A DNA stretch of 64,000 nucleotides from contig NZ_GL397067.1 of NCBI RefSeq assembly GCF_000146325.1, positions 1,696,860 to 1,760,859 on the forward strand. The letters run 5' to 3'. The notes under the pieces were generated by a model. It had not been told where the DNA came from and made no database searches. It saw only the letters and a list, made by a program, of their open reading frames with translations. Below, piece by piece: positions 6,954-18,032 of the stretch; within the stretch, counting starts at the first letter, position 1; each line of letters begins with the position of its first letter. This DNA is from Pediococcus acidilactici DSM 20284. Lineage in GTDB: Bacteria; Bacillota; Bacilli; Lactobacillales; Lactobacillaceae. The position numbers were made by a program, and so were the translations under genes.

Positions 6954-9761
6954 TTACAACGAAATTGCTGAGTTCAAGCCATCTAATTTGTAGAATCCAT
7001 AGTTATTAATGCAATTAACAATGCTGCTTACGTAAGTAGGTGCCGTTGCGTAACCGCCAGCTTTGATTGCTTTAACTGATTCAACGTAGTTGTGCGCATG
7101 GTTAGAAAATGCATTTGCGTATTGTGGACGTGATTCTAATTTCTTAGCGTAGTCCGCAATCGAATCCTTGAATGAATCGTATTTTCTGAACGCAGCTGAA
7201 ATAGTTACTACCCGACCGTTAATAACTTCTTGAGTATTCTTGGTATAGGTTGCACCATGCCATGTGCTGTCTGCCTTAATTCCAAAGAGGTTGTGTGCTT
7301 CTTGAGCCAAAGTTGAAGCACCATAAGCACTTTCTACAACGGCTTGTGCCATTGCAACGGAAGCGTATAAATGATTGTTTTGGCAAACGTTCATTACGTC
7401 TGCTGCAATGCTGTTAACAAAGTTAGTTTGAGCAGCCGTCCAGTTTTGGTTGGTAAAGTGGTAATTGATACCGTTGTTGTTGTGGTTATTATTGCTGTTG
7501 CTATTGTTATTATTGGATGAACCTGGAACGTATACGTCACCCTTATTAATCCAACTAATAACCTTATCTAACAAGAGGCGGTTACCGTTCATTTGGATAA
7601 CTTTGTAAGTCTTACCCTTTACACCGTAGTAGATGTTTTGGCCGGTTGCCCAACGTTTAGCAGACGGCTTGATGGTTACGTTTGTACCAACCCGGATCGT
7701 ACCATCGTTATTATTAGCGTGGTTATTATTGTTGTTATTGTTATTTTGCGAACCGTTTGAACCAGGAAGGTGAACATCACCCTTGTTGATCCAGCTGATT
7801 ACCTTATCCAACAATAGCCGGCTACCGTTCATTTGAATAACCGTGTAAGTCTTACCCTTTACACCGCTATAAATATTTTGACCAGTTGCCCAACGCTTAG
7901 CATTGTTATTGATGGTAACTTTTGAGCCAACGTGGATTGATTCTGTATTACCGTTATTATTGTGGTTATTGCCATTATTATGGTTTTGGTTGCCAGAGTT
8001 ATTGTTATTCGAGTTCGAACCAGGAACGTGAACGTCGCCCTTGTTAATCCAGCTAATTACCTTATCCAATAAAAGACGATTTCCGTTAGTTTGGATAACC
8101 TTGTAGCTCTTGCCCTTTACACCACTGTAGATGCTTTGACCAGTTGCCCAGTGGCTAGCATTGTTGTTAATGGTAACCACGGTACCAACCTTAATGTCCG
8201 CATTGTTAGTAGTGTGATTATTATTATGATTGTTTGACGAACCGGAATTAGAACCCGCCTTGTAAACATCACCGTCGTTAATCCAGCTGATTACTTGATC
8301 TAACAACAACTTGTGACCATTAGTTTGGATAATCTTGTAAGTATGACCCTTAACCCCATTGTAAATGGATTGACCAGTTGCCCAGTGAGAAGCACTGTTC
8401 TTGATGGTAACCTTGTCGCCTACATGGTAGCTTTGGTTATTTTGGTTGCCATGGTTATTTGAAGAGTCATTTTGGTGGTTATTATTTTGGTTGTTTTGAT
8501 TATCATTTTGGTGATTATCATTTTGATTATTGTTTTGGTTGTCGTTAGCAGCATCATTATCGAAACCATATGCCAAATCATGCGCAAACTGTTCCTTGGT
8601 AATTCCATGAGTACCTAAGTAACCGTATGGGTCAACGTGATTTCCCCAAACATGTTCGGTAACCCAAACATGTGACTTGATTCCAGTGTATTCATCACTA
8701 TCCAAAGTTGTTGGAATATTCCACTTCTTTGCGGAATCACGGAGTAAGTTAACGTAAGTTTGGTAGTCCTTCTTGAATTGGCTATCCGAGTAAGTTTGTG
8801 CTAATTCAACTTGAACGGGAGCATTTTCGTTAGCCCATTTACCAGCACCCCAAGCAACGTACCCTTCTTCTCCAACGGCGTATACCCGTCCACCATCTCC
8901 AACGATGTATTGAACGTAGGTTTCACTACTATCCCATTCCCGCTTTTCGTAGATAGCAACGTCGCGAGCAGATGAGTATTGTCCAACGGCATGGGCAACG
9001 ATAATTTTATTGTTAGTCTTTTGATCGCTACCTTCGTTATCAGCTAACCGATATGTATTATCAATCGTGTAGTCCTTCGATGAGTTATCGGTCTTCTTTT
9101 CTGCAGTTTTTTCCGCTTTAGCGTCTTTTTGGGCAGCTTCAGAAACCGCACTTGAATTAACCGAAGTTTTAGCTGCGGCTGAACTTGATTTCACGTTAGC
9201 TGCTGAAGATACGGCTTCCTTAGCTACGCTGTCCTTAACGGCTGCTGAAGTAACCGTCTTGCTTGCTGCCGAGCTTGGAGCTGCAGGACTAGCTACACTA
9301 GTACTTACCTTTTTAGCTGCACTAGAAGCTGGGGCTGCTTTAACTGCATTAGCTGAAGCGGCTTCCTTAGCTGGTTTTACTGCTGAAGAAGTAGTTGCTT
9401 TGGTTCCAACTTTTGCTGCAGCAGAATGTTGGTCAGCCTTTGCAGTACTATCCGCGTTAACCTTTGCTGCAGATTGAGCAGCACTAGGAGCTGGGGCTGC
9501 AGATTGTGCTGTAACGGCAGCTGAACTAGCTTTGACAGTCGCTGGCTTAGCTAACGTAACTTGCTTTTCGTTAACCGGAGCCGTCTTGGTCTGTTGATCA
9601 AGTTGACTTGCAGAATTAGTGTTAGCTTGCGCATCGCTATCCGCATGTGCTTTTTCAGCATTAGTATTGAGTGCTACCAAACCCAAACTAGCTGTAGCGA
9701 TACTTGCGAATGCCCACTTCTTCCCTGACTTAAACATTTTGTAATGCTTTTTGATTTCCAT
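6954..9761 (-). CDS. Bifunctional autolysin: amidase, four SH3-like repeats, GH73 glucosaminidase
   Basis: This 935-residue exported protein probably cleaves peptidoglycan at two bonds. Residues 1-40 are a KxYKxGKxW-type signal peptide with cleavage after AHA. Residues ~45-228 are an Ala/Ser/Lys-rich linker. Residues ~231-400 are an Amidase_2-type N-acetylmuramoyl-L-alanine amidase; likely zinc ligands are His257, His364 and Asp377 (HVDPYGYL), by comparison with staphylococcal AmiE. Four ~57-residue SH3-like wall-binding repeats follow (about 445-500, 522-578, 608-665, 688-745), separated by Asn/His-rich linkers. Residues ~770-930 are a GH73 glucosaminidase with likely catalytic Glu810 (AQAVVESAYG). 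The plan resembles staphylococcal Atl. The repeats are very similar, implying recent duplication. Confidence 0.88.
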   Translation of the reverse strand: MEIKKHYKMFKSGKKWAFASIATASLGLVALNTNAEKAHADSDAQANTNSASQLDQQTKTAPVNEKQVTLAKPATVKASSAAVTAQSAAPAPSAAQSAAKVNADSTAKADQHSAAAKVGTKATTSSAVKPAKEAASANAVKAAPASSAAKKVSTSVASPAAPSSAASKTVTSAAVKDSVAKEAVSSAANVKSSSAAAKTSVNSSAVSEAAQKDAKAEKTAEKKTDNSSKDYTIDNTYRLADNEGSDQKTNNKIIVAHAVGQYSSARDVAIYEKREWDSSETYVQYIVGDGGRVYAVGEEGYVAWGAGKWANENAPVQVELAQTYSDSQFKKDYQTYVNLLRDSAKKWNIPTTLDSDEYTGIKSHVWVTEHVWGNHVDPYGYLGTHGITKEQFAHDLAYGFDNDAANDNQNNNQNDNHQNDNQNNQNNNHQNDSSNNHGNQNNQSYHVGDKVTIKNSASHWATGQSIYNGVKGHTYKIIQTNGHKLLLDQVISWINDGDVYKAGSNSGSSNNHNNNHTTNNADIKVGTVVTINNNASHWATGQSIYSGVKGKSYKVIQTNGNRLLLDKVISWINKGDVHVPGSNSNNNNSGNQNHNNGNNHNNNGNTESIHVGSKVTINNNAKRWATGQNIYSGVKGKTYTVIQMNGSRLLLDKVISWINKGDVHLPGSNGSQNNNNNNNNHANNNDGTIRVGTNVTIKPSAKRWATGQNIYYGVKGKTYKVIQMNGNRLLLDKVISWINKGDVYVPGSSNNNNSNSNNNHNNNGINYHFTNQNWTAAQTNFVNSIAADVMNVCQNNHLYASVAMAQAVVESAYGASTLAQEAHNLFGIKADSTWHGATYTKNTQEVINGRVVTISAAFRKYDSFKDSIADYAKKLESRPQYANAFSNHAHNYVESVKAIKAGGYATAPTYVSSIVNCINNYGFYKLDGLNSAISL

Positions 9762-9903
9762 ATATTAACTACTCTCCTATATCCAAACCTTTTCGGCGTT
9801 GATTTATATATCCCCTTAAGGATAGCACATCTGTTTATTAAAACGTTTTACATTATAGTTACAAAGTCCGTAGTGTAGCGCTTTTGGCACATTTTACTTG
9901 CAA

Positions 9904-9953
9904 AATAAAAATACGCGAAGTTAACAGCATTCCTGTCCATCCCCGCGTATTTT
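9904..9953 (-). terminator. Terminator downstream of whiA
   Basis: On the minus strand AAAATACGCG pairs with CGCGTATTTT around a long loop and is followed by further T-rich sequence. It would end the rapZ-yvcK-whiA transcript. The rest of 9762-10029 holds a TATAAT (9852-9857, minus) that may be the autolysin -10, but no convincing -35. Confidence 0.7.
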
Positions 9954-10029
9954 AGATAAATTTATATTCATTGCTCTTATATTAACTAATGCAAAAGTTT
10001 TTAAGAAATATTTTTTATCGTAAAAACCT

Positions 10030-10959
10030 TTAAGCGCGCAACTTCTCTGCATACTGATTAATCTTTCTTAACCGGTGGTTAACCCCCGATTTAGAAATTG
10101 GCCCACCCGGCACTAGTTCGCCAAGCTCTTTCAAACTAACTTCCCGGTGTGCTAACCGTGTCTTCGCGATGTCGCGTAGCTTAGGCGGCAACTCGTCGAG
10201 TCCCACCACTTCATCAATGTACTGGATGTTATTAATCTGCTTCATCGAAGCGTTGGCAACTTTATTCATATTAGCATTTTCGCAATTTACCAACCGATTA
10301 ACCGAATTACGCATATCCCGCATAATTCGAACATCTTCGAATTTTAACATTGAATTGGTTGCACCAATTAGTTGAAGAAAATCTGCGATGTGTTCGGCTT
10401 CCTTCAGGTAAACAATATAGCCGCTTCGGCGCTCCGTTGTCCGGGCGTTGAGGTGGTACTGATTGATCCAATCCGCAATCATTTGATTATGGGCTTCGTA
10501 AAGCGAATAGATTTCCAAATGATAGCGACTAGTTTCGGGATTATTAACTGAACCTCCCGCTAAGAAGGCCCCCCTTAAATACGAGCGTAGCTCCGATTCA
10601 GTTGATAGGAGCCCCTCCGGAACGGTTTCGTTAATTTGAAAATCGTCCTTTAAAATTGATAAATCGTTAAGTAGTTGCTGAGCGCCCGTCCGCAAACGCA
10701 CAATGTAAAGGTTGTTTTTCTTCAGCTTCATCTTACGACGCACACTTAACTCTGCTTCTAAGTGGTAGAAGTTTTTTAGTAGCGAGTAAATTCGCCGTGC
10801 AATCGCCGGATTTTCCGTCTGAGTATTTAACACTAACTGCCGATTATTAATTCCAATTGAACCGTTCATCCGGATCAACGCCATCAATTCGGCCTTTGCG
10901 TTATGTTCGTGGACTTCCAAGTTAGTCAGCTCTTTTTTTACTTCACTGGCATAAGACAC
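10030..10959 (-). CDS. whiA: DNA-binding protein WhiA
   Basis: WhiA combines a degenerate LAGLIDADG homing-endonuclease fold with a C-terminal helix-turn-helix; in Firmicutes it affects cell division and nucleoid behaviour, and in Streptomyces sporulation. The protein is about 309 residues. The LAGLIDADG-like part includes [14 protein letters not shown], and the C-terminal HTH is in [21 protein letters not shown] choose the GTG at 10959 (protein [11 protein letters not shown]) because AGGAGG sits seven bases upstream; an earlier GTG at 10965 is too close to it. It is the last gene of the conserved rapZ-yvcK-whiA block, eleven bases after yvcK. Confidence 0.95.
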   Translation of the reverse strand: MSYASEVKKELTNLEVHEHNAKAELMALIRMNGSIGINNRQLVLNTQTENPAIARRIYSLLKNFYHLEAELSVRRKMKLKKNNLYIVRLRTGAQQLLNDLSILKDDFQINETVPEGLLSTESELRSYLRGAFLAGGSVNNPETSRYHLEIYSLYEAHNQMIADWINQYHLNARTTERRSGYIVYLKEAEHIADFLQLIGATNSMLKFEDVRIMRDMRNSVNRLVNCENANMNKVANASMKQINNIQYIDEVVGLDELPPKLRDIAKTRLAHREVSLKELGELVPGGPISKSGVNHRLRKINQYAEKLRA

Positions 10960-10970
10960 GACCACACCTC

Positions 10971-11972
10971 CTATGCTTGTTTCTTAATTGGGTTGCTACA
11001 GATGTGCATTAGCTCATCGACCACTTTTTCACCATCATGGAAAGCACCGCCGTCACGCAGTTTCAAAAAGTTGTCCGAAATTACTCGTACCCCTTGCTCG
11101 CGGAGTCCTTTAAAATTATGAATTACTTGTTTGGAAACTTCGTCATAACGGTTAAAATCCATGTACGATTCAGGAACTTTTTCGGTATTAACCAGCACGG
11201 TATCCACAAAGTTCCGACCTAGATGTTGGTTTAAAACGTGCACGTGGTCGGCATCGGTAAAGCCGATTGTTTCGCCTTTTTGAGTCATAATGTTGCAAAT
11301 GTAAACAATTTCCGCTTGGGTCGCTAAAACGGCCTTGCGAATGTCTTCAATCATTAGGTTTGGCAAAATACTAGTGAATAGACTTCCTGGGCCTAAGATA
11401 ATTTCGTCAGCTGCTTCAATAGCTTCTAGGGCTTCTGGAACGGCCCGCGGCTTTTTATGCTCACTCCAGGGATTGTTTTCGACCCACACCTGTTTAACAT
11501 CCTTGTGGGCCGCGGTAATTTCTGATTCACCTGCTAAGCTCGTGCCATCCGTAAACTTAGCGTGCAACACTAGCGGTTCAGCACTTGCCGGATAAATATG
11601 TCCTTCAATTTGAAGCATTCGCGATAATTCTCGGATTGCAGGGTCAATTCCGCCCCGCATTTCAGAAAGTGCGGCGATAATTAAATTACCAATCGCATGT
11701 CCGGCAAGAAAGTTATCTTCACTTTTAAAGCGGTATTGGAAAATGTCCTTGAGTTCGGGCGGCATGTCCGACAAAGCCACCATGACGTTCCGAATATCCC
11801 CTGGCGGAACCACGTTAACGTAGTCTCGAATGATTCCCGAAGAACCTCCGTCATCTGCCACCGTAACGATGGCGGTCACGTCTGCATTGCGTTTGTGTAG
11901 CTCGTTTAAGATAACTGGAAGGCCGGTCCCGCCCCCGATTACCACAATTTTAGGTCCCTTGATTTTACTCAT
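10971..11972 (-). CDS. yvcK: YvcK/CofD-like gluconeogenesis factor
   Basis: This 333-residue cytoplasmic protein belongs to the YvcK family, related in fold to the CofD transferases. In Bacillus it is needed for growth on gluconeogenic carbon sources, binds UDP-sugars and affects cell-wall synthesis. The N-terminal Rossmann motif is [16 protein letters not shown], followed by VADDGGSSG and [10 protein letters not shown]. Its start ATG overlaps the rapZ stop (ATGA), indicating translational coupling; the visible Shine-Dalgarno is weak. Whether it has enzymatic activity is not known from sequence. Confidence 0.93.
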   Translation of the reverse strand: MSKIKGPKIVVIGGGTGLPVILNELHKRNADVTAIVTVADDGGSSGIIRDYVNVVPPGDIRNVMVALSDMPPELKDIFQYRFKSEDNFLAGHAIGNLIIAALSEMRGGIDPAIRELSRMLQIEGHIYPASAEPLVLHAKFTDGTSLAGESEITAAHKDVKQVWVENNPWSEHKKPRAVPEALEAIEAADEIILGPGSLFTSILPNLMIEDIRKAVLATQAEIVYICNIMTQKGETIGFTDADHVHVLNQHLGRNFVDTVLVNTEKVPESYMDFNRYDEVSKQVIHNFKGLREQGVRVISDNFLKLRDGGAFHDGEKVVDELMHICSNPIKKQA

Positions 11973-12856
11973 GAGCGATTTACCGTTTCCTTTCGCTTAT
12001 TTACATCTCGGTGAGAAATGTGAGTAACGTAGTGCTTAGCTAAATCATTTCCTAACCGCTCCGCAATCGCTACTGAACGATGTTGCCCACCGGTACAGCC
12101 AATCGCGATCGTCAAATTCGACTTTCCCTCTTGTTGGTACCCCGGCATAATATCCATCAACAGCTTTAAATAAGCTTGGTAAAATTTTTCCGTAGCCGGC
12201 TGGTTCATTACGTAATCGTACACCGGTTGATCGGTTCCCACCTGATTTTTTAGTTCCGGCACGTAGTATGGGTTAGGCAAAAAACGCACGTCCATAGTGA
12301 TGTCTGCGTCAATCGGTAACCCGTATTTGTAGCCAAACGAAACTACTTCAATATGGAATTTAGGAACCGTTTTGTTGGTTGAAAATTGGTTAAAAATTTT
12401 ACTTCTTAATTCGCGAGGCGTTAAATTGCTAGTGTCAATCACCAGCTGGGCCTCCGACTTGATTGGGGCAAGCAGTTCGCGTTCTTTGCGAATTCCGTCC
12501 GCTACCCGACCGTCCATCGCTAGCGGATGTGCCCGTCGAGTTTCCTTGTAACGCGCAATTAATTCCTCATTAGTTGCATCCAGGAACAAGATGTCACGAT
12601 TAATTCCCGAAAGTGCTTGGGTATCAGTCAGCATCGTGACGACTTGTTCGTAAAATGCATCCGAACGTAAATCAACTGCTAAGGCAACTTTGGTGATGTT
12701 GCCATTTTCTTTAATTAATTCCCAAAATTTTGGTAACAGTGCTAACGGCATGTTATCAACGCAAAAGAAGCCCATGTCTTCGAAACTTTGCATTGCGACA
12801 GTTTTTCCGGCACCGCTCATTCCCGTTACCACTACCAATTTCAATGATTCGTTCAT
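11969..12856 (-). CDS. rapZ: RapZ/YvcJ nucleotide-binding protein
   Basis: RapZ family P-loop proteins bind nucleotides; the E. coli member is an RNA-binding adaptor controlling GlmS sRNAs, and the Bacillus member YvcJ affects competence. The protein is 295 residues from the ATG at 12856, which has GGGGG seven bases upstream; the open frame extends further but lacks support. Walker A is GMSGAGKT near the start, and the C-terminal domain has [18 protein letters not shown], the family's signature. It leads the rapZ-yvcK-whiA cluster. The RNA-adaptor role in Firmicutes is unproven. Confidence 0.93.
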   Translation of the reverse strand: MNESLKLVVVTGMSGAGKTVAMQSFEDMGFFCVDNMPLALLPKFWELIKENGNITKVALAVDLRSDAFYEQVVTMLTDTQALSGINRDILFLDATNEELIARYKETRRAHPLAMDGRVADGIRKERELLAPIKSEAQLVIDTSNLTPRELRSKIFNQFSTNKTVPKFHIEVVSFGYKYGLPIDADITMDVRFLPNPYYVPELKNQVGTDQPVYDYVMNQPATEKFYQAYLKLLMDIMPGYQQEGKSNLTIAIGCTGGQHRSVAIAERLGNDLAKHYVTHISHRDVNKRKETVNRS

Positions 12857-12982
12857 AATGATTCCCCCATTCCAAGGTAACAACTTCTCCAGTATAACAC
12901 ATCCGGGCGTGTCATTTTTTAAATGATACCACGAAAACTTGGCGACCACCAAAAGTCATCGCCAAAAATCCCCGCGGTACTA

Positions 12983-13028
12983 CAAAAAAGCGGAAATCTA
13001 ACCAATCTAATGGTCTAATTTCCGCTTA
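12983..13028 (-). terminator. Terminator of uvrBA
   Basis: On the minus strand AAGCGGAAATTAGACC pairs with GGTTAGATTTCCGCTT (one mismatch), followed by TTTTTT. It lies 14 bases after the uvrA stop codon and separates uvrBA from rapZ. Confidence 0.85.
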
Positions 13029-13041
13029 AGATTTGATAAAA

Positions 13042-15885
13042 TTACTTTTTCTGTAGCTTGCGATCTCGTTCTAAAACAGGTTTCAAATATTGACCCGTAT
13101 AGCTTTCGGCCACTTCCGCAATTTCTTCGGGGGTTCCGGTAGCCACGATTTGTCCGCCACCGTCGCCGCCTTCTGGTCCTAAATCAATTAGGTGATCTGC
13201 TGTTTTAATAACGTCTAAATTATGTTCAATTACCAAAACAGTGTTGCCATTATCCACTAGGCGTTGTAAAACATCTAACAACCGCTTAATGTCATCAGTA
13301 TGCAACCCGGTAGTTGGTTCGTCTAAAATATAGAAGTTTTTTCCGTTAGCTTTTTTATGCAATTCAGCAGCTAACTTCATCCGTTGCGCTTCGCCTCCGG
13401 ATAGGGTAGTTGCGGATTGCCCTAAATGCACGTATCCTAACCCAACGTCAATGATGGTTTGAAGCTTGCGGGCAATTTTAGGAATTGGCGCAAAGAACTT
13501 AGCAGCTTCTTCAACGGTCATATCCAAAACTTCCGCGATGTTCTTCCCCTTATACTTAACTTCTAAAGTTTCAGAATTGTACCGGGTGCCATGACACACT
13601 TCACAAGGAACGTAAACGTCCGGCAGGAAATTCATTTCAATCTTCAGAATTCCGTCACCCTTACATGCTTCACAACGACCGCCCTTTACGTTAAAGCTAA
13701 AGCGGCCCTTTGTGTATCCACGTAGCTTAGCTTCGTTAGTTTGCGCAAACAGTCCGCGAATATCATCAAACACGCTCGTGTAAGTTGCCGGATTACTCCG
13801 GGGGGTTCGTCCAATTGGGGTTTGGTCAATGTTAATAACCTTTTCAATGTTCTTGATTCCGCTGACCGACTTATACTTACCAGGCTTTTCCGAATTCCGG
13901 TTAAGCTTTTGTGCCAAAACTCGTTTCAACACCATGTTTACCAGGGTAGACTTGCCAGATCCCGAAACCCCGGTAACGGCAATAAACTTTCCTAATGGGA
14001 ACTTCACGTCAATGTTTTTCAAGTTGTTTTCTTGAACGCCCTTTAGTTGGATTGCCAAGCCGTTACCATCCCGCCGTTCAGTAGGGACTGGAATCGACTT
14101 CTTACCAGCTAAATATTGTCCGGTAAGCGATTTACGACTGCGTTCAACCTGTTTGGGAGTCCCCGCGGCCATTACTTCGCCACCATTTTCTCCGGCGCCT
14201 GGACCAATATCAATCAAATAGTCTGCTGCCCGCATGGTATCCTCGTCATGTTCTACGACAATCAAGGTGTTGCCGAGATCACGCATCTTTTTCAAGGAAC
14301 TAATCAAGCGATCGTTATCCCGTTGATGCAACCCAATCGAAGGTTCATCCAGGATATATAGTACTCCAGATAAGTTCGAACCAATTTGGGTAGCTAACCG
14401 AATCCGTTGCGCTTCGCCTCCGGAGAGGGTCCGTGCCGACCGACTTAAGGTCAGGTATTCCAACCCCACGTTCCGTAAGAAGTTCAACCGGTCCCGGATT
14501 TCCTTCAAAATTGGCGTTGCAATGACGGTGTCTTGTTCCGAAAAATTAAGTTTTTCAAAAAAGGCCGTACAACGATCGATCGGTAATTCAGAAACCTCAC
14601 CAATGTGTTGACCAGCAATCTTAACCGCCCGCGCCTTCCGATTAAGGCGATAACCGTGACAAGTTTGACAAGTTAACTCCCGCATGTATGACCGCATTTG
14701 GTCACGCGTGAAGTCACTGTTAGTTTCTTGATAACGGCGGTTGACATTATTAATGACCCCTTCAAATTCGGTATCGACATCCCGCACTCCTCCAAAGTCA
14801 TTTTCGTAATGAAAATGGAATTGCTTTCCCTTGGATCCGTATAAAATTAGTTGCCGTGCATCCTTCGATAGGTCCTTGAACGGCGTGTCCATATCGATGC
14901 CAAAACTTTCCGCCGCCTGTTCCAGTAATTTTGGATAATACTGGGAGCTAATTGGATTCCAAGGAGCCAAAGCCCCTTCCCGCAACGTTTTATCCTGATC
15001 AGGAACTACTAAGTCCATATCAACTTCCAGTTTAACCCCGAGCCCGTCACAATCTGGGCAGGCACCAAATGGAGCGTTAAATGAAAACAACCGGGGTTCC
15101 AACTCTCCCACCGTAAATCCACAAATTGGGCAAGCATAGTGTTCTGAAAATAGAATGGGGTCTCCGCCAATCACATCGGCGGTCGCGTATCCTTTACTTA
15201 ATCGTAAAGCCGCTTCAAATGAGTCAAAGAGTCGGGAATGAATCCCCTCCTTAACCACAATGCGGTCAATGACAACGTCGATGGAATGGGCCTTGCTCTT
15301 TTCTAATTCCGGAACTTCTTCAACATCCATGGTTTCACCATCAACCCGAACCCGCACAAAACCTTCCCGCTTGATGCTGGCAAACACCTTTTTATGTTGC
15401 CCTTTTTTAGCGCGCACGATTGGGGAGATAATTTGTACTTTAGTTCGTTCGGGAAGTTCCATAACCCGATCCACCATTTGTTCAACCGTTTGGCTAGTAA
15501 TGATCGTTCCATCGTTTGGACAGACGGGAGTTCCCACCCGCGCCCAGAGTAAGCGCAGGTAATCGTTAATTTCCGTAACGGTTCCCACCGTGGACCGGGG
15601 GTTCTTCGAAGTAGTTTTTTGGTCAATTGAAATTGCCGGGCTCAACCCGTCAATCGAGTCCACGTCGGGTTTGTCCATCTGGCCTAAAAATTGCCGAGCG
15701 TATGCCGATAAACTTTCCACGTAACGACGTTGCCCCTCCGCGTATAGCGTATCGAAAGCAAGCGAACTTTTCCCTGAACCAGATAAACCAGTTACCACCA
15801 CTAATTTATTTTTCGGAATGGTAACGTCAATATTTTTTAAGTTATGTGCTCGCGCACCGTGAATGATAATCTTATCATTTACCAA
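13042..15885 (-). CDS. uvrA: Excinuclease ABC subunit A
   Basis: UvrA is the damage-recognition ATPase of nucleotide excision repair and loads UvrB on DNA. At 947 residues it has normal length. The first ATPase domain starts [19 protein letters not shown], and zinc-binding Cys clusters appear at CPICGF and around CEACKGDG and CEVCHGTRY. Both ABC signatures ([16 protein letters not shown] and [16 protein letters not shown]) are present. It begins 12 bases after the uvrB stop codon, so both are cotranscribed. Confidence 0.98.
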   Translation of the reverse strand: MVNDKIIIHGARAHNLKNIDVTIPKNKLVVVTGLSGSGKSSLAFDTLYAEGQRRYVESLSAYARQFLGQMDKPDVDSIDGLSPAISIDQKTTSKNPRSTVGTVTEINDYLRLLWARVGTPVCPNDGTIITSQTVEQMVDRVMELPERTKVQIISPIVRAKKGQHKKVFASIKREGFVRVRVDGETMDVEEVPELEKSKAHSIDVVIDRIVVKEGIHSRLFDSFEAALRLSKGYATADVIGGDPILFSEHYACPICGFTVGELEPRLFSFNAPFGACPDCDGLGVKLEVDMDLVVPDQDKTLREGALAPWNPISSQYYPKLLEQAAESFGIDMDTPFKDLSKDARQLILYGSKGKQFHFHYENDFGGVRDVDTEFEGVINNVNRRYQETNSDFTRDQMRSYMRELTCQTCHGYRLNRKARAVKIAGQHIGEVSELPIDRCTAFFEKLNFSEQDTVIATPILKEIRDRLNFLRNVGLEYLTLSRSARTLSGGEAQRIRLATQIGSNLSGVLYILDEPSIGLHQRDNDRLISSLKKMRDLGNTLIVVEHDEDTMRAADYLIDIGPGAGENGGEVMAAGTPKQVERSRKSLTGQYLAGKKSIPVPTERRDGNGLAIQLKGVQENNLKNIDVKFPLGKFIAVTGVSGSGKSTLVNMVLKRVLAQKLNRNSEKPGKYKSVSGIKNIEKVINIDQTPIGRTPRSNPATYTSVFDDIRGLFAQTNEAKLRGYTKGRFSFNVKGGRCEACKGDGILKIEMNFLPDVYVPCEVCHGTRYNSETLEVKYKGKNIAEVLDMTVEEAAKFFAPIPKIARKLQTIIDVGLGYVHLGQSATTLSGGEAQRMKLAAELHKKANGKNFYILDEPTTGLHTDDIKRLLDVLQRLVDNGNTVLVIEHNLDVIKTADHLIDLGPEGGDGGGQIVATGTPEEIAEVAESYTGQYLKPVLERDRKLQKK

Positions 15886-15897
15886 ACGGAATTCCTC

Positions 15898-17901
15898 CTA
15901 ATCAATCTGGGCTTTTAATTCCAATACCGTATCACGCAGATTAGCAGCCCTTTCGAAATCAAGTTCTTTAGCTGCCGCGCGCATTTGGTCTTCCAGACTT
16001 TCAATCATTTCTTTTTGGTCTTTACGATCCATATCCGCGAAGTCCACATCCAAAAAGTCGTCCTTTTCACCAGTGTCTTCCGTCTCCGTGGTAGCTGAGA
16101 TTAGCGAACGGATATCTTTCTTAATCGTGTGCGGGGTAATCCCGTGTTCCTTATTGTATGCTTCCTGAATCGAGCGCCGCCGCGCGGTTTCATCGATGGT
16201 TTCCTTCATGGATTGGGTAACGTGGTCGGCATACATAATTACGTGTCCGTGTTCGTTACGCGCCGCCCGTCCAGCCACCTGAATCATGGAACGGGTGTTA
16301 CGTAAGAAGCCTTCCTTATCGGCATCTAAAATTGCCACCAGCGAAACTTCCGGAACGTCAATTCCTTCCCTAAGCAGGTTAATTCCGACCAAGACGTCGT
16401 ACTTGCCCAGTCGTAAATCACGAATAATGCGAGTTCGCTCCAGCGTCTTTACGTCACTATGCAGGTAGGCCACTTTAATCCCCATATCCTTTAGATAATC
16501 GGTTAAGTCTTCGGCCATCTTCTTCGTCAAGGTAGTTACAAAGACCCGTTCGTCTTTTTCTACCCGTTGGTTAATTTCGCCAAGCAAATCATCCATTTGG
16601 CCCATAATTGGCCGCACTTCAATAGTCGGATCCAATAATCCCGTTGGCCGAATGATTTGTTGTACCACGTGGTCCGTCCTAGCAGTCTCGTAGTCCCCGG
16701 GAGTTGCGGACATGTAAACCACTTGATGAACGTGTTTTTCAAACTCCTCAAGCTTCAACGGCCGGTTATCTAACGCACTTGGTAACCGGAACCCGTAGTC
16801 AATTAATTGTTGCTTCCGGGCCCGGTCCCCGTTATACATCCCGCGAACTTGCGGCATGGTAACGTGGGATTCGTCAACTACCAGTAGGAAATCGTCTGGG
16901 AAGAAGTCCAGCAGCGTGTACGGCGGTTCGCCGGGTTTGCGCCCGTCCATGTGCCGGGAATAGTTTTCAATTCCGTTGGTATAACCCATTTCTCGCAACA
17001 TTTCGATATCGTAAGTGGTCCGTTGCTTCAGTCGTTGGGCTTCCAATAACTTACCCTGGCCTTCTAACTCTGCAAGCCGGTCCTTTAATTCCGCTTCAAT
17101 TCCTTCGATAGCGTGTTCCATCCGGTCTTCGTTAGTCATAAAGTGGGTTGCCGGGAAAATGGTGATGTGATCGCGATCACCAATAATTTCTCCAGTTAAA
17201 GCGTCCATCTCACGCATCCGGTCAATCTCATCGCCAAAGAATTCCACCCGGATCGAGTGGGCTTCGTTAGCGGCCGGGAAGATTTCCACCACGTCGCCGT
17301 GCACTCGGAAACGCCCCCGTTGAAAATCAATGTCATTTCTTTCATATTGAATGTCGACTAATTCTCGGAGTAATTGATTACGGTCAATCTCTTGCCCCAC
17401 GCGTAGTGATAAGGCTTGGTCGCGATATTCGCGCGGGTCCCCTAAACCAAAGATACTCGAAACTGAGGCCACCACAATCACGTCGTTCCGTTCCAATAGC
17501 GAGCTCGTCGCCGAATGCCGCAGCTCATCGATTTCGTCGTTAATGGACGAATCTTTTTCAATATAAGTGTCACTAGAAGGCACGTATGCTTCGGGTTGGT
17601 AATAGTCGTAATAACTAACAAAATACTCAACTGCGTTATTTGGGAAAAATTGTTTGAATTCACCATACAATTGTCCAGCGAGCGTCTTGTTATGTGATAA
17701 AATCAGCGTCGGCTTGTTGACCTGCTGAATTACGTTTGAAATGGTAAAAGTCTTTCCAGTTCCGGTCGCACCCAAAAGAATCTGTTCTTTTTCACCCTTC
17801 TGGATCCCATCAACTAGTTGTTTAATCGCCGTCGGTTGGTCTCCGGTAGGCTGGTACTTAGAAACTAGTTCGAACTGCCGATTTTCCTCGCGTTCAATCA
17901 T
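15898..17901 (-). CDS. uvrB: Excinuclease ABC subunit B
   Basis: UvrB is the DNA helicase-like central subunit of nucleotide excision repair; it opens DNA at the lesion and recruits UvrC. The 667-residue protein has Walker [12 protein letters not shown], the DNA-inserting beta-hairpin [16 protein letters not shown] as motif II, helicase C-terminal motifs (QVAGRAARN) and a C-terminal UVR domain. I choose the ATG at 17901 ([11 protein letters not shown]), which has GGGGG eight bases upstream; the frame extends six codons further. A LexA-like box lies about 107 bases upstream, with a terminator hairpin in between. Confidence 0.97.
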   Translation of the reverse strand: MIEREENRQFELVSKYQPTGDQPTAIKQLVDGIQKGEKEQILLGATGTGKTFTISNVIQQVNKPTLILSHNKTLAGQLYGEFKQFFPNNAVEYFVSYYDYYQPEAYVPSSDTYIEKDSSINDEIDELRHSATSSLLERNDVIVVASVSSIFGLGDPREYRDQALSLRVGQEIDRNQLLRELVDIQYERNDIDFQRGRFRVHGDVVEIFPAANEAHSIRVEFFGDEIDRMREMDALTGEIIGDRDHITIFPATHFMTNEDRMEHAIEGIEAELKDRLAELEGQGKLLEAQRLKQRTTYDIEMLREMGYTNGIENYSRHMDGRKPGEPPYTLLDFFPDDFLLVVDESHVTMPQVRGMYNGDRARKQQLIDYGFRLPSALDNRPLKLEEFEKHVHQVVYMSATPGDYETARTDHVVQQIIRPTGLLDPTIEVRPIMGQMDDLLGEINQRVEKDERVFVTTLTKKMAEDLTDYLKDMGIKVAYLHSDVKTLERTRIIRDLRLGKYDVLVGINLLREGIDVPEVSLVAILDADKEGFLRNTRSMIQVAGRAARNEHGHVIMYADHVTQSMKETIDETARRRSIQEAYNKEHGITPHTIKKDIRSLISATTETEDTGEKDDFLDVDFADMDRKDQKEMIESLEDQMRAAAKELDFERAANLRDTVLELKAQID

Positions 17902-17921
17902 TATTTTTCCCCCATTCACAC

Positions 17922-17961
17922 AAAAAAACTGAGATGAACCCCGTTAGGTTCTGGCTCTCAG
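17922..17961 (-). terminator. Intrinsic terminator in front of uvrB (end of HD gene or attenuator)
   Basis: On the minus strand CTGAGA pairs with TCTCAG, and inside this GAACC pairs with GGTTC; seven T residues follow directly. It ends only ~20 bases before the uvrB start. It could simply close the transcript of the upstream HD gene, but the LexA-like box lies upstream of it, which leaves almost no room for a uvrB promoter downstream. Confidence 0.8.
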
Positions 17962-18007
17962 CCATTTGATTATTAACGTTTGAGTTACTGCCACTATTCT
18001 ATCACAC

Positions 18008-18021
18008 CGAACATACTTTCG
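18008..18021. promoter_or_regulatory. LexA (DinR) box-like site upstream of uvrBA
   Basis: CGAACATACTTTCG differs from the Gram-positive LexA consensus CGAACRNRYGTTCG at one position. It lies in the intergenic region upstream of uvrBA, a usual SOS-regulated operon. On the minus strand TAGAAT lies ~15 bases downstream and may be a -10. Confidence 0.65.
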
Positions 18022-18032
18022 CTATTTTTTTG

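Noticed and set aside
8420-8608. Met/Ile/Thr/Lys-rich minus-strand frame inside the autolysin gene
   Set aside because: It is the shifted frame of the Asn/His-rich linker codons and has no other support.
9830-9860. Catabolite-responsive element (cre) in front of the autolysin gene
   Set aside because: AAAACGTTTT has the central CG, but the outer TG and CA positions do not fit the cre consensus.
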